Positions 11,431-24,257 of a stretch of 64,000 bases of DNA are shown here, in pieces (the stretch's first letter is position 1; each line of letters opens with the position of its first letter). This DNA comes from Aurelia coerulea. Its lineage: Eukaryota; Cnidaria; Scyphozoa; Semaeostomeae; Ulmaridae. The position numbers and the translations under genes were made by a program. The DNA is taken from contig CM076961.1 in NCBI GenBank assembly GCA_039566865.1, positions 565,501-629,500 of the forward strand, read 5' to 3'. The notes under the pieces were generated by a model, which saw only the letters and a program-made list of their open reading frames with translations, made no database searches and had not been told where the DNA came from.

Positions 11431-12051
11431 GATCACTGCAATATGACATCCATCAAAACAATTCAGAGGGCATCAAATGAAAAGCTATGGCTAGGCCAAA
11501 CTGACAGGCTTGCGTGATGACATAATGACCAATTTACACTGCAACTAACATCAGGAAAGATCATGACTTAGGAACAAACTAACAATGTCTATCTCAGAAT
11601 AAGAGAACCACATCTGGGAGTTTCGTCTAACAATTTCAAAACCAAAGTTAAAACCTCGAATTTCCGGGAAGATTTCAGTTTTCAATAAAGTATTTATTGA
11701 TATTAATGGTTGACCATTTATAAGTTTCTTATGTTTTTAAATGCTTCGTACTTTATTAAAAGTTATGAAACAGATGGAGTTAATTGAACTTAAATGAAAT
11801 GCAAACCATGGTGGCAAGATTCGATCAATCATAAAACTAAAATTGTTGACGACGGACCAAGAACTCCATTAAAAAATAAAAAATTCGAAAACCAGAAGTC
11901 TGAAAATAACCATACAGCAATGGTGCAGCAAAGTCCCATTGGTGCGGAAGAAAAATTTTGAAATGAAAAGTTAAAGAGTGCTAAACATCATGGTTATAAA
12001 ATTACATATCGAGCATCGTTCTGCAACAGTATCTACGTATGTCTTTGATAA
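11431..12051. other. no gene recognised
   Basis: AT-rich unique sequence with several in-frame stops in every frame. No repeat seen. Confidence 0.5.
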
Positions 12052-12230
12052 CATTAAAGGGTGTGTTTTAACTGGCATGCCTTGCATGTGTCATATCTCC
12101 GTTGGCCTTTGTTCTGTAGAGGTTCGATTGAGTGGCGTTCCGTTAGAACTTCTATCGCTACTGTATTGTGCACATTCGAAAGCAAAGATGTGAAAAACAT
12201 GCTGGTTGAAACAGAGGACTCTTTTAAGGT
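12052..12230. mobile_element. family-C MITE with a family-A core
   Basis: The left end TTAAAGGGTGTGTTTTAACT is followed by GGCATGCCTTGCATG, and a right end of opposite orientation lies at about 12200-12230 (CATGCTGGTTGAAACAG ... CTCTTTTAAGG). Both match the family-C element at 15045-15250. The interior from about 12117 to 12190 is instead a family-A piece (GAGGTTCGATTGAGTGGCG, TTGTGCACATTCGAAAG). This is either an insertion followed by loss of the A ends, or a chimeric element. Confidence 0.65.
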
Positions 12231-13107
12231 TCTATCTTTGAAAATATGTTCGGCGTTGATTAATACTTTTCATAAATTTCTGTCTTTAAAGATATAAGTC
12301 AGATTAAGACACTTCTTATGCAGACTCAATCATATTTGTTTTCTACATGACGCAACTAACCAAAGTAATCTAGCAAAGGCTCAAAAGGAACTTTTTGAGC
12401 CAAAAGATATGGTATGTAGACGTCCATATAAGTTTTATGGACCCTTTCCTCGTATCATATTTCAAGGAATTAGAACCAAATTTGAACCAAATTGGATAAA
12501 TATGCAATTTTTATCAGCAAACAAGCCTTGGTTTAAAGTGAGTACATTCATCTGTTGCACAGTGATTACACGATTTTCAGTCATGACCCATCTTACGTTA
12601 GAGGGACATTCACAGAATTTATGACAGTTAGCCAGATCAACAAATATTCAATTTATTGACATGTATCAAGAAAACTCAAACTGTATCAAAAAAGGTCCAT
12701 TATCTTTCCAATATCAAATACCTATCAGATAATTTTCCAGCGCCAGACACCCTTCTGGCTTCATACATATATACGTTCCTTCAGGAGGCAACCAAAAATA
12801 ATTTGTTGAAGCTTTCGTGAGATGATCTTTCCCATGATCATAAAATGCCTCACTACCTTACTCACTAATCTTCAAAACCACACCCCATAGGCGGACATAC
12901 AAATGAATGCTCTCACAACAAACTAAAATGCGTCTTTCTTGACGTCGAAGACATAAACCTTGACGCAAGAAAATACCGGAGATATCAACAGAATTCTCTT
13001 CCGTTATTTTGGAACCCGGAAAGGACAGAAAGCAAAATTAAACATATGAGAATAAAAAGGAAAGAATAAATCGGAGATTTTTTCCAGCACCCGCTTTTGC
13101 AGCTCCT
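12231..13107. other. no gene recognised
   Basis: Unique AT-rich sequence. A frame of about 70 codons at 12409-12624 has no domain or splice context that I recognise. Confidence 0.5.
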
Positions 13108-13227
13108 GCAGTTCCACAAGGGGGTTATTCGAGTGAGGTTCGGAACAATTATTGGGGACCCACTTTATCATCTCATGCAGTTCCACAAGGGGGCTATCTG
13201 AGAGAGGTTCAGAACAATTTTTGGGGG
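13108..13227. repeat. tandem duplication, 69-bp period, about 1.7 copies
   Basis: GCAGTTCCACAAGGGGG begins at 13108 and again at 13177. Each is followed by a similar GAGTGAGGTTCGGAACAATT / GAGAGAGGTTCAGAACAATT. The sequence is unrelated to the 69-bp satellite at the left end; the equal period is coincidence. Confidence 0.85.
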
Positions 13228-13798
13228 TAAAAACATGTTCGGTTATTGATCCTCCGGTGGTCTTTGTTTCCTCTCATTGAAACATTTCTCTTCAAATATT
13301 GGGCCAGAAACCGAGAAAGTTAACACATGCTTTCACGAACACAAGAGTGTTATTCTTTCCTTTGTCTTTATATTAGGCCTTAAAAGATTAGAAACAATTT
13401 CTTTCAAGAGGACGAGTGTCATATCTCTCGCAATGATATTCCATCATCAACAACCTACGTAAGCCTTTTTGCTCAAGGCTAGAAATACCATGGGAAAATA
13501 CCTCGGGGATTCAGCTGTAAGACAGAGGCATACAATGAAGCAAAGCAGAAAAATGATGATGCACTGCATCAGTTGGGTTAAAATAGCACAGCCAACGGTC
13601 GCCTCCAAAGGCAAAACATAGGGTGCTTCCCAGCCCTCATTCTCACTCATATCTGACATCGAAAATGCAAGGGGTAGCGCAAATATCAAGAGATGTTAAA
13701 GATCGACCATTGACCAACATGCTTTGCGATCGTTTGTTTATGGTTTGGTTGCTTACAGGCAATCCCTACCTGAATTTGCATCGTTTCAGAATATGCTA
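13228..13798. other. no gene recognised
   Basis: Unique sequence. An 80-codon minus-strand frame at 13447-13689 contains a hydrophobic stretch (IIIFLLCFIVCLCL) that could be a membrane segment, but it has no splice signals or homology that I can name. Confidence 0.4.
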
Positions 13799-13926
13799 TG
13801 TTCATTTACAGATGTCAAACTGTAAAATGAGCTGATACTTTTAGGTTGCAATGAAGCTAAACTGATATTTTTGGGTTGCCTGAAAATGTTTTGGACCAAA
13901 GATGCGTATGTGCTGAGTGCCCCCTA
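13799..13926 (-). mobile_element. family-D MITE fragment
   Basis: About 127 bp align to the reverse complement of the family-D element at 38354-38697. Shared blocks are TTTACAGATGTCAAACTG, AAAATGAGCTGATACTTTT, AATGAAGCTAAACTGATATT and the terminus GTATGTGCTGAGTGCCCCC. The other end is missing, so this is a truncated copy. Confidence 0.8.
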
Positions 13927-15044
13927 TGCTGCGAGGGAAGGGGGCTGCGAAGGAAGGGGTAAGATCTGCAAGACGAGTTGATCCCAGTTCTCCATATTTG
14001 TGATAGACAGGAGAGGAATAAGCATTCATAACCTGAGATATTAAAACCGTTATAAAGTACATATATGCAATATTGACAAGCAGGAATTCAGCTAATCCTT
14101 CTGGTTTTCTCTGCAAATCGTGACAAGGTCTTAAGTTTGTTGCTGTGAAAAGCGAGATATTGACGTTTTGATTCTAAAATTGGACTTGAAGATATGTCTG
14201 CGTGGAAATACTGATTTCTGAACCGAGGTTGTTGATTCGTAAATTTTCTCATAGAGTGGTCTTAAGGGATCAATACTTCAGCTTATTAAGCCAATCAACA
14301 CACGCAAAATCTCTTTGATCTTTACCGCCATCAAAACCAAAAGATATGTCACACTGTGCCTCGGTTTAAAGTTGAAATCGAAGACCAAATCTCTTAACAC
14401 GTTCGTTTTCGGGGTGGGTAACTTTTTGGATCAACTATTTCCTTGGGTAGAGATAAAAAGAAGGCAGAATTCTGCACTGATAGATTCGCTTCGTCAATGA
14501 ATATAAACTGCTGTGCGTCGCCAAAGGTTGTTACATTCTGATTCGACTTGTTGAAACTCTCTGAGCAGCAAGCCCATTCGTGTATAGCAAATTTGTTGAT
14601 GTTTCTTAGCGGATTTCTTTGTGGGCCTAAGCTGCGGTTCATAGCCTACCATCAGATTTAAGCGAATACCCGAAAACTGATACCGAGATGTATGCAGGAC
14701 TTATTTCGTTGTAATTTAAGATAGCTTTAGGAGCAGAGCTTCAATGCCCGCCAAAAGTTTTGGAACCCTTTTGCTAATTTTGCCTTGTTATGCGATTCCC
14801 CTTCTTCCCCTTAAAAATAACGTTGTTCTATAATGCTAAAATGGAGATGCCAGTTGCGACTCTGATGCAATTCTGGGGCAATAACCTTGCAAGTCAACAT
14901 TTTTTCGGGGGTGAGGGGATGTTTAAACCTAATCATCATGGCTAGAAATGGTGGATTGTCAAGAAATGGCCTAAGTGTTCCAAGGTTTTTTGGCAGCCTC
15001 AACACTCCTCCAGGAAAGTGTATTGAGGCTGCGCTCAGGCTAGG
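13927..15044. other. no gene recognised
   Basis: Unique sequence. Short frames at 14315-14500 (plus), 14394-14642 (minus) and 14887-15141 (plus) show no recognisable domain. Confidence 0.5.
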
Positions 15045-15250
15045 TTACCCTGCTCAAAGGGTCTATTTGAAGCAGCATGCCTTGCATTCGCCATATCTTG
15101 GTTGGCCTTTGTTGTATTTTCATATTTCATATTTCAATTGACTAAGGAGGGAGACCACTGTCGCTATTTTCACGGGCCATGCAAAAGGTGACAACGAAGG
15201 CCAGTATGTACAAGGTATGCTTGTTCAAACAAACCCTTTAAGGAGAACAT
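15045..15250. mobile_element. family-C MITE
   Basis: Diverged terminal inverted repeats of about 60 bp. The left reads CTCAAAGGGTCTATTTGAAG ... GCATGCCTTGCATTCGCC ... GGTTGGCCTTTGTTGT. The right (15185-15250) is its inverse, with ACAACGAAGGCCAGTATG, CAAGGTATGCTTG and AACAAACCCTTTAAG. About 205 bp in total, no coding capacity. Confidence 0.78.
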
Positions 15251-17730
15251 CATAGCAAAAAGGTGCCTTTTCAGCCTAGCTGTCATGGACAAATCTAAAA
15301 TTGAGGGAACGTCCAGGAACACAAATCAGTTACTCAATGAATGTAGGAAGGATGTTTAAAACGGTTTCACATCCGTTGTTTGTTCGTGGATTCTTCCTGC
15401 GTTGATTTTTCAATTGCAGAGAAAGGAAGGAAGGCTTGCTGCTTGTACAAAATTAGCTCATTCTCGTAATAAACATTACTAGGCCCTTCCTGCAGCATGC
15501 AGGCCTTCTTTCGAACCAAATAGGCCCAATTTCAAAGTAAGTATCGCGAAAACAGCAGTGTTTGTGTAACCACGATAACATAACGTATGAAGGTTTCCTT
15601 GTTTGTTTGTTTGTTTGTTGGTGGTGTTTGTGGAACCATCTCATAGAATCGCACGAAGGAAACTTTGCTGACATTGCTATTGAATTAAATTGAAGTTGTC
15701 ACTACATTTTTGCATTTTGCAGGAAAGAACGTTGACTTGGAAAATAAACAAAATCAGCGTCAGAGAGGGTAGATTTCTGGCCCAAAAACTAGGTGAATGA
15801 GAATGACTTTTGCAGTGATTGAAAGGCAGCGACAAAGCAAACGTGATTTTACCTAAAAGATAAGCGTGGATCAATATGCTTTAAAAAGCTCTATGTGTAA
15901 ACAAAAAACCAAATGGCAGGATTGCTGTTCGTGATTTCTGGGCCAAAAAATCTGGCAAAAGTCCACAGTAACAAAAACCTGACTTTGACATTTTGATTCG
16001 GTCTCGATGAGTGACAGAAAAATGTGTATCGAAGATATTTCGTCATTATGGAAACAAGTTGAGATTTCAGGATGTTTGTTAACGACAAATTGAAAGAAAA
16101 GTCTGCAATTAGCACGCAACGTCGGATACACAAGATATGACGCTGATGCAAGGTTCAGAAGTTCGTGCCAGAACAATGCTTCATGACGAAATCGATGACA
16201 TATTCAACAACAACGGTCAAGTGCTAGGGCAAGGTGCGAGTAGCCACGAGGGCCACCGGAGAGAAAGGGTGAATTTTGAATTCGGTGAAAAATTGGAGTA
16301 AGTTTCCCTCAATTTCGCTGTTGTTGTTGTTGCTGATGGCCAGCTCAATCAAATCAGTTCCAGGCAGCATGCAGGGATTGTGTAGCAAGTCTAGAGTAAG
16401 TTCAGTAACGGTGGCAATCCCAGGCTAAAATAAAGAGGCATGGTCACCCAGTGTCCTTTGCGGGTACGCTGAAATCTCAGACTGTCTGAAAATCAAATTT
16501 GACCAAAGTGGAAACAATGGAATCCATCTGAAATAGTTGGAACATTTGCTAAGAAACTATTGAAAGGACTTGAAAGAAAGGAAGTAACGGAAAAATGATT
16601 TGGAGTAGGGCAGATAAATCCTGGCCATTCTCAATCTGGGAACAAGGAACAAGGGAACATTTATCAAATCAGTCTAGGAACAAGGGAAGTAGCGGAAAAA
16701 TCATTTGGAGTAAGAAAGTTTGACCCTCCATGGGACGGGCCTCTTACATGATATGAGCCAATTAGCAGTAGATCTTCACGGGCCTAATTAGGCTTAATTT
16801 TGGCTTAGAAATAAAACACGACTTCCTGGTCTCAACTTGAGTCAAATCAACTCGCAAAAGATGAAGAAAATGACTTTGATAAAAAAGAAAGCCGAGACAG
16901 GCAATCAAGTAATTTCACACGTTCATTTCCGATCGCAAAGGTTACTCTCGTAGGAAGAAACTGTTTCCTAAAGCGAGTATCTAATCTTTAGCTTAGCTTT
17001 TAATAATATCGATCAACGGTGATTGGCCGACGTAATCTGTATGCATGCAAAGAGAAGTGGGTCGTATTCACAGGGGATGGAAGGAAAATCATGCCATGTT
17101 ACATTCGCTTTCAATGTGACACTGAACATCTTTGTTTGGTTTAAAATCATTGCACGCAAATTGTCAGCATGAAGAGACGTAGCATTGTCGTGTGAAAAGA
17201 ATGGTACCAATTGCGATTCATTTCAATGGGGAGATGTGATGCAGATTCTCCTCCATAGAGGCTTCTGTCGCCAAGTCAAAATGTAAAGACCGTGGCTATA
17301 AAAAGCCTGAGATTAGGCAAAAACTTTCAAAACCACCTTTTTGCAGGCAAAAATCTTTTGCAAAAGGGCACAAAGTTTCATTGGAAGTATTTTGGAATGG
17401 ACTTTCTGAACCAACAAGGAAGAGAACTTAGCAGTCAGGACATCTAATTCTAAAAAAAGAAAATTTAGCACTATATCATGACTTCATTTCCCTGTAGCTC
17501 CTATGTAATAGTAAAAGTAATAGTAGTAATAGTAGTAGCTAGTATGTAATAGTAATGGAGGTCCCAATTCGAGACCCCGTTCGTTACGCCACTGCTAGCC
17601 TGATTTTCGAGTCAGAAACTGGAAAATGTTTGCTTTGTAACACATCGTAAGTAAAATGTATTTGGCAGGCGTTCCACTGGTACAAAGATTATCATATTAA
17701 GAAGTGGCAAGGGATCGAAGAATCTTCGCA
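15251..17730. other. 2.5 kb without a recognised gene; minor simple repeats
   Basis: Contains a (GTTT)5 run near 15600, a (GTT)n run near 16318-16334, and a short direct duplication (GGAAGTAACGGAAAAATGAT near 16580 and GGAAGTAGCGGAAAAATCAT near 16685). An AGTAAT-rich tract lies near 17508-17553. No splice-supported open frame was found. Confidence 0.55.
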
Positions 17731-17905
17731 ATAGACCTTTTAGCTATTCTAAAAAAGAATCTGAATAAAACGACATTCTGACACATTTTGTAGAATTTTC
17801 GAATGTGAACAACAGTGATGGAAGCTCAAACGCCATTCAATCGAACAATTCGTATGAAACACATCGTTCGATCCACACTCCTTGTAGAATGGTTAAAAGG
17901 TGCAT
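17731..17905. mobile_element. family-A MITE
   Basis: The left end ATAGACCTTTTAGCTATTCT is intact and the right end is TAGAATGGTTAAAAGGTGCA. The centre AGAATTTTCGAATGTGAACA and the block GAAGCTCAAACGCCATTCAA are shared with the other copies, in the opposite internal orientation to the copy at 9806. Confidence 0.88.
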
Positions 17906-19553
17906 GACGCCATCAGATTCAAGGTAGATTGACAATGTATTAATGGGGTAAGTGGGATGACTGCAACCTTTACCTTCTGGGCTTCTGAACAAAATGTATC
18001 CGAGTAATGAGAGATAAATTGGGAGCTCCTAAAATCTGGACACTTCAAGTGAATTTGACACCAAACGCAAGTAGAACACAGTTAATTGCATCACAGTTTC
18101 AGGCCAAGAAAGTCACATTCAGCTTTATATGAACTGATTTTCAGGAGCAAGAAATCCCACAAATAATAAACATGAAATGAAAATTTATTAGGCGTCCTCC
18201 TTCAACGCAGTTCCTATCAACCAAGTAATACCATACCTGGCGTATGAAATGCTGGTTTGAGCTAAATTCAAGAAGAGAGGAAAAACCACAGACTATAAAA
18301 AATGACATTCTATAAGGGGTTCCTCCTTATTCACCGTGCAAATCGACAAATTGTAGCAAACAACGGAAGATGAACAGCGCAGAAAACGAGTCCTGGGATC
18401 AAAAGAGCAAGAGAATTAACCTCGAAAAGAAATGTTACATTCCAGGGAATAAATCTCTTTCTACACAAGCTTGACGAAATCGCCACAACACTACCAACAA
18501 ATCTAAGGAGAATCATGTGAAGTGAAATTTCTATCCCCACAAAAATCCTTGCTCTGCGTGTCTTCCGGAAACGAATTAAATATGTGCCAATGATCTGTGT
18601 CAAAGAAATGATTGGACTTTGCCAGCCATGGATTTCGTCTGATTCACAACAGCAAGGTCCACACAAATGTGACAGCTTTCGTGAATCCGTTGGAACAAAG
18701 TACGTATCAGGCTAAAAAGCATTCTAGTTTTCGGGTTTTTGTCAGCTACAGTTCTGCTGGGTTGCATTTTTGGTTTCATGGTTGATTTCTGGCGAATAGT
18801 TGCTGGGACATGCTGTCTATTTCTTTCAACCAACCTTAGGGTGTGCGCCACATACGTACACGGCCTCACACCGGCACAAAAGTCCAATTTTTAACAGAAC
18901 AGAAGTCTGGTAAGATACCAAATATGGAATTGGCTATTAAAACCTTTCGCCATGTCGTGTAACATACGAATTTACATGCAATTGCAATATTCGACAATTC
19001 GCAAATCTAAATCTCAGTCCGAATTCTACGCCGGTGCAACAACGTAGATCGAGCACCAGTAAATGGATTAAATGCTATCGAATTGAGACCGCACAACGGG
19101 CCTATATCATGATCCAAATTGTATTCCTACCCATTGTGTTGTTTCTCTTCCACGGGATTGTGAGAAAAGCTTGATGATGTTTCTTTTCCATCATTCTTCT
19201 CTCGCCACACACATACAACTTGGATTGAATGCCGCCATTATTCAAACACAGTTCGAACGGTTCAAGCTGTAGTTCCCGCCTGTGCTCCTGCGCAGCAAAT
19301 GCGTCTCATTTCAAAGTTCCACAAACATTCCAATTCAAGTTGTGTGTGACGAGAGAAGAACGAAAGAAAAGCAATATTATCAAGCTTTTCTCGCAATCTC
19401 TTGGAAGAGAAACAACAGTGGCCAAGAATACAATTTTGATCATAATATAGGCCACATCAACGGCGCATTAATTTATTGCCCGTGACCGCACACGACAACT
19501 AGAAGGAGTTCCAAGTCCTTGTCCCAGTTAGAATTAAGAATCACCTTAAAGTT
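17906..19553. other. no gene recognised
   Basis: Unique sequence. Minus-strand frames at 18331-18666 (with CGPCCCES near its start) and 18600-18887 overlap each other. They lack convincing splice sites and I do not support either as coding. Confidence 0.45.
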
Positions 19554-19634
19554 TGATTGACTGATCAACAGATTCATTGATCAACTGATTCATTGATCAA
19601 CCGATTGATTGATTGATTGATTGGTTGACGAAAT
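19554..19634. repeat. GATT-rich minisatellite
   Basis: Degenerate units around ATTCATTGATCAACTG, about 18-19 bp each, run into a perfect (GATT)n run. Confidence 0.85.
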
Positions 19635-19845
19635 GATTGAACGTCTCATTGATTAAGTTAAAAAGGAGTGTTCTTACCCTTGTCGTGGGATGGCATTTCC
19701 TTCCCCTCGTGATCTTGGGACTGCATATTCCATCTATGTGATTGATTGCTCTACAACAACTGTCCGGGTTATTTCTTGTACATATGGAGTTTCTTCGACA
19801 TTTCTAAGAAACAAATAACAATCATAAAAAACATCATCAAGTGAT

Positions 19846-20902
19846 AAACAAGAGCAGATTTTGTAATACAATAGCAACTGTTGCGTTTGATCTACACCTC
19901 CATTCAGGCCCCAGTTACACGATACCGGATTCATCACACACCGGATTACTTTTTGCATCGGATTGGGGGGTGCAGTTACACGACACCGAGGCAATCCGGT
20001 GTCACTCCATTCCGTTTTCGCGGAGTGAAATCACTCCGCTCTGGAGGCGAGGTGAAAATCAATCCGATTCACTCCACTCCGCATTCCATCTCGTGTAACT
20101 GCACCAATCCGATGTGACCCCACTCCGTTTGCTCGTGTAACTGCACCAATCCGATGTAACCCCACTCCATTTGGGCTTCGCAGTTGTCAAAGATAATAGA
20201 TTTAGACTTCGCAGTGCAGGGTGACTCGGTGTCGTGTAACTGCAACCAAAAATGGGTTCATGGCAATCCGGTGTCGTGTAACTGCAATGAAAATGGTGCA
20301 ATTTGGGTTGAAACCAATCCGATGCGAAAAGCAATCCGGTATCGTGTAACCCAGGCCTCAAAGCGATTAGCGGATGCAGACAAAGGAAATTCTCTCAACC
20401 AGTAATTCAAAACAAACAAAGCCGCAAAAGTTTCCCCGAAACTAGTAGGGCAAACTCTCGCCTTGTGCAAGCGAAAGATGGTTTTTAAGAGAAGTTATGT
20501 GCTTATAGCGAAATAAGAAGGGTAAATCTAAAGTTCTGTCGCTTAGATTATGTTTATTTGATTCAGGAGCCGAGCAGAAGGCATTGTAATTCTCGCGTCT
20601 TTAGGGCTTAAAATAAAACGATTACAAAACAGCTCCTAAATCTAATAAACATAATCTAAGCGACAGAGCTTTAGATTTACCCTTCTTCTTTCGCTATAAG
20701 CACATAACTTCTCTTAAAAGCCATCTTTTTGCTTGCACAAGGCGAGAGTTTGCCCTACTAGTTTCGGGGAAACTTTTGCGGCTTTGTTTGTTTTGAATTA
20801 CTGGTTGAGAGAATTTCCTTTGTCTGCATCCGCTAATCGCTTTGAATTGAGGTGTCGATCAAGCGCAACTGTTGCTATTGTATTACAAAATCTGCTCTTG
20901 TT
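19846..20902. mobile_element. large foldback element with 8-bp target duplication
   Basis: The left arm is 19846-19906 plus 20361-20570, interrupted by a nested MITE. The right arm is 20632-20902. The arms are near-identical reverse complements over about 270 bp; examples of shared blocks are AACAAGAGCAGATTTTGTAA, TGTCTGCATCCGCTAATCGC and CTAGTTTCGGGGAAACTTTT. The loop is about 61 bp. CAAGTGAT flanks both ends (19838-19845 and 20903-20910), which fits an 8-bp duplication as made by hAT-type transposition. No transposase. Without the insert the element would be about 600 bp. Confidence 0.85.
19907..20357. mobile_element. Harbinger-type MITE nested in the foldback
   Basis: 451 bp. The left end is GGCCCCAGTTACACGATACC and the right end, read inwards, GGCCTGGGTTACACGATACC, each followed by GGATT. 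It is flanked by TCA on both sides (19904-19906 and 20358-20360). The right arm of the host foldback preserves the empty site, with a single TCA in ATTCAAAGCG (reverse complement). That proves the insertion and the 3-bp duplication. A 3-bp TNA-type target with GG-starting ends is the PIF/Harbinger signature. The interior repeats GTGTAACTGCA and CAATCCGGTGTC several times in both orientations. Confidence 0.85.
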
Positions 20903-20910
20903 CAAGTGAT

Positions 20911-22315
20911 ACTAAAATATTCAGAGGAGATGGAAATTGTATGTGGCAAAGCCAGAGTCGGAAAAAATGAACAGGATTTGATCAAAGTGTAGGCATCAAA
21001 GGTATGGGACCTCAGATCTGGAACCACGCTCCTCCGCAGCGTCCTTCTAATTTGACTTTGTCTGTCCTTGCGTCATAAATTTGTTTATTTTGCTTAATAC
21101 CCCCTGTTATTCTTAAACGAACTTCAAAACGCTTGTTTTCACGATTGATATTATAGTGGTTCTGGAACTGTTTGCCAAATGAACTAAAATCAGCTGAAAA
21201 TCTTAACAGTTTCAAGGGTATGATAAAACAATGGAATGGCCCAACCTGTAAATACAACGCTTGTAAATATAATGCCATCCTGCAGATTCTGTCCATTTAT
21301 GTCCATGTAGTTTCTGATATTTAGCTTATGCATTTATGTATTAATTTCCTAATTTATTTCCTTTTTCATTTTGCTGCTAGATTCGATTTAGATTAGTTGT
21401 ATGTATGTATGTATCTATGTATATATGTTTCTTTATTGCCAATATATGTTTCTTTGTTTCTTTATTGCCAATATATGTATATATGTATATTTTGCTAGAT
21501 ATGAATAATCGAATTAAAATAAGGTTACAAACAAACAAAAAATCAATGTATATAATGAATCGCGTTTTGGGAATCTTTGGAGGAAAAACAAAACGCACTG
21601 AAGCAAACAAATGACGTCAATTTGCGTGTAAAGGATTTATTGGTTGCAAGAAAAATTCCACAAAATATCCGGTATCGATTCCAGCATAAAATTAGCAACA
21701 GAATACAGATGCAATGATTGAGTAGGCGAAGATTGCACGTCATTGCGATAGCGTGAAATTTCGTAAATTTCAGTGGTTACAGGGCTCGTTTTATGCGTAT
21801 AAGATACGTATCAAAAAACGGGATGATGACAAGGGGTGGATACGAAAAGCAGTGGTTCGAACCGCAAGTTCATTTTGTTTGGTTTCACAGCATCGTAACG
21901 AATTCGAATAATGCATATGGACAATAGTAGAGCAATCGTATCTTATCCAGGGAAATCAACGCCTTCGGATTACACGATCCAAACTGACTTAAAATAAAAT
22001 CTGACTCGCTTGCGGACAGGCCAAAAAATTAACAGGCTGCGCAGGCCAAGATTTGACTGGAAGTAGGTATGCAGATATTTCTGTACGTGGTTTGGGGGAT
22101 GATATGTATCAATATAAGTTTCGATTACTTCAAGGGCCATGTTGCAAAACCCCTTGCAATATGAGAGCTCCTTCAACTCATCACGAAATTAATCAACGAA
22201 CGAACCACGTGATTCGAATATTTGTCACGTGTTATCAGGACTTCATTGTTCTTTTGACCAATCTCTTGATGAATCCCTTGACTGGTGTGTAAGAGTATCA
22301 AGGAGCGAGGCTAGT
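20911..22315. other. no gene recognised; AT-rich microsatellite near 21395-21490
   Basis: GTAT repeats and a duplicated TTTCTTTATTGCCAATATATG at about 21428-21477. Otherwise unique AT-rich sequence without supported exons. Confidence 0.55.
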
Positions 22316-22900
22316 GACGAAAAGTTATGAATAGGTGTGGTTACTTAACGAAGAGCCTACGTGCAGAAAATGGTGTCTTGTTCCAAGTATGGCCTAGCCA
22401 AGCTTTACTGAACGAAGAGCCTACGTGCAGAAAATTGTGTCTTGTTCCAGTATGGCCTAACCAAGCTTCATTTTTAGGGGCAAGATCATGTGTTTTCGAT
22501 GCCATTCTTTTATTAATTGGTAGAAGTAAGAGTGCATAGCTAGCAAAGAAAAGTAATGGAAATTCATGTGGTTAATTAGTGAAAGAGCTACGCGTAGGAA
22601 TTTACGCCTTGTTTGGTTTGGCCTTACCAAACTTCATTTTTAAGGAACAAGATCACGTGCTGAGGGTTCCCTTCTTTGATTAAGTGGTACATGTAAGAGT
22701 GCAAGGGTAGAAACAAAAAGTCATGAAAATGGGTGTGGTCAATTACTGTGAAAGGGCTACACGTAGCAAGTTAAATTGCTTAAGTTTGGCCAAGTGAAAC
22801 GAGTGCGTTGGGGGGCATTTGGCACCTCATTGTCGTTCATTGGCCAGAAAAGGAAAGCACTGTAAATAGGTGTAGCTAATGATTGAAAGGCATGTATTAG
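22316..22900. repeat. degenerate tandem repeat, 130-230-bp units
   Basis: The motif AAAAGTTATGAATAGGTGTGG near 22320 recurs as diverged versions near 22546, 22720 and 22852. Each is followed by an AAGAGCCTACGTG-like block and a TATGGCCTAGCCAAGC-like block. Two nearly identical 61-bp subunits lie back to back at about 22346-22467. Confidence 0.75.
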
Positions 22901-24257
22901 GAGAAGTGTGCGTTGCTGTTATTAGGCCAAAGAAAACTCCACTTTCATAGCACATCATCATTCAGATCGCATTTGCCCTGACTGGTGTATTAGAGACTAT
23001 GATTAGAGTGTCAGAGAGCATGACTAGCAAAGTATGGCTTACATGCGGAAGACCTCACCCGATAGAACAGTAGATAAGAACACTATCTAAAACCGCTTTT
23101 GCTGCAAGCAAGACTTCACCTATAAGTTAACCAAAGTACTATCTAAGGGATGGATATGCTGTCTTATCTTTGTCCGCGGCTAAAAAGCGTTTATCTCAAA
23201 TCATGTAAAATGATGGTTGCATCTTTCAATTTTTTAGCTTCAACTTTTTATCTTTTCTTTCCAAGAAAGAAAAACATTCAATTTCTTTCTTTGTTAATTC
23301 ACACTTGCATTTATGCATCGCTGTCGTGACAGAAATAATTAATAGCTTAATGAAAGAAACAATGAATAGGTGACGAAGTGCGTCTAAATGACTCAACTTA
23401 TATTGAAATGAAAGAAAATTTTGAACGCAAACATTATTCCAATTTCTGCGGAAAAGAATTGACAGGTCGAGAGTGTTTCGTTAGATATCTCAAAGCAACA
23501 TCAGAAAATGTTGTCGACATTATATGACGTATCTAACGCGTACAAAATTGACAAAGAACATCAGAATAGCGCCGTCATGTGCATAAGGCCTGATGTTTTC
23601 AAATGATGTCATACTACCTAGCATGTATTTTACCACATTTCACCAAACACATCACCAAACACATCAAATTCTAAGCATGATCAGATTTTGAGCTTCATAT
23701 GAAAACATGAATTTTCACTCCCAAGAACTGGACACTCAATTTTTCACCAACTCAGCACAAAATTATCAGAATATCATGCTTCCATTCCATTGAAAGCAAG
23801 ACGACCAAAATACAATTCCCATCTCTATCTAAAATCTATATCACATTAGATGTCATGAGAGATTTGCGAGTACGCAAAATTAATATGCAAACAACTTCAA
23901 TTGTTTTTATTTGCGGACATTTTCACGACAGACTTTAGTTTTGCGTCCCATGATTTTTACTGCTCCATATTGTTAAATCTGGAACGAGTCACCAAATCAG
24001 AACCTTTCTGATGTGACCTAAAATCCAAGTTGATTTCTTATCGGTTAATTTGAAACTCATCTGGTCTTTGGTTTTCAGGATTATTGCAAAATCTGCCAGC
24101 AGAATTTGTGGCTAGGCCAATTTGGAAAATCTGCTCCTCGAAATAGCTATCAGTCGGTACAGATTAAAGTAAATTGCTTGAGCTAAGTTCTTCCTATTTC
24201 TGGTTGATGAATAGTTCAAATTCACGTCCTAAAAGTTTCCACATCGCATTTTTTATA
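22901..24257. other. no gene recognised
   Basis: AT-rich sequence with short frames only. The duplicated CACCAAACACATCA near 23642 is a minor direct repeat. Confidence 0.5.

Noticed and set aside
18331..18666. Minus-strand frame with CGPCCCES as the missing middle exon of the Cys-rich protein
   Set aside because: Cysteine spacing does not fit the fold, and no acceptor or donor of reasonable quality frames it.
19020..19060. Minus-strand LRCCTG stretch as a colipase-fold exon
   Set aside because: No credible acceptor, and no following cysteine pattern of the family.
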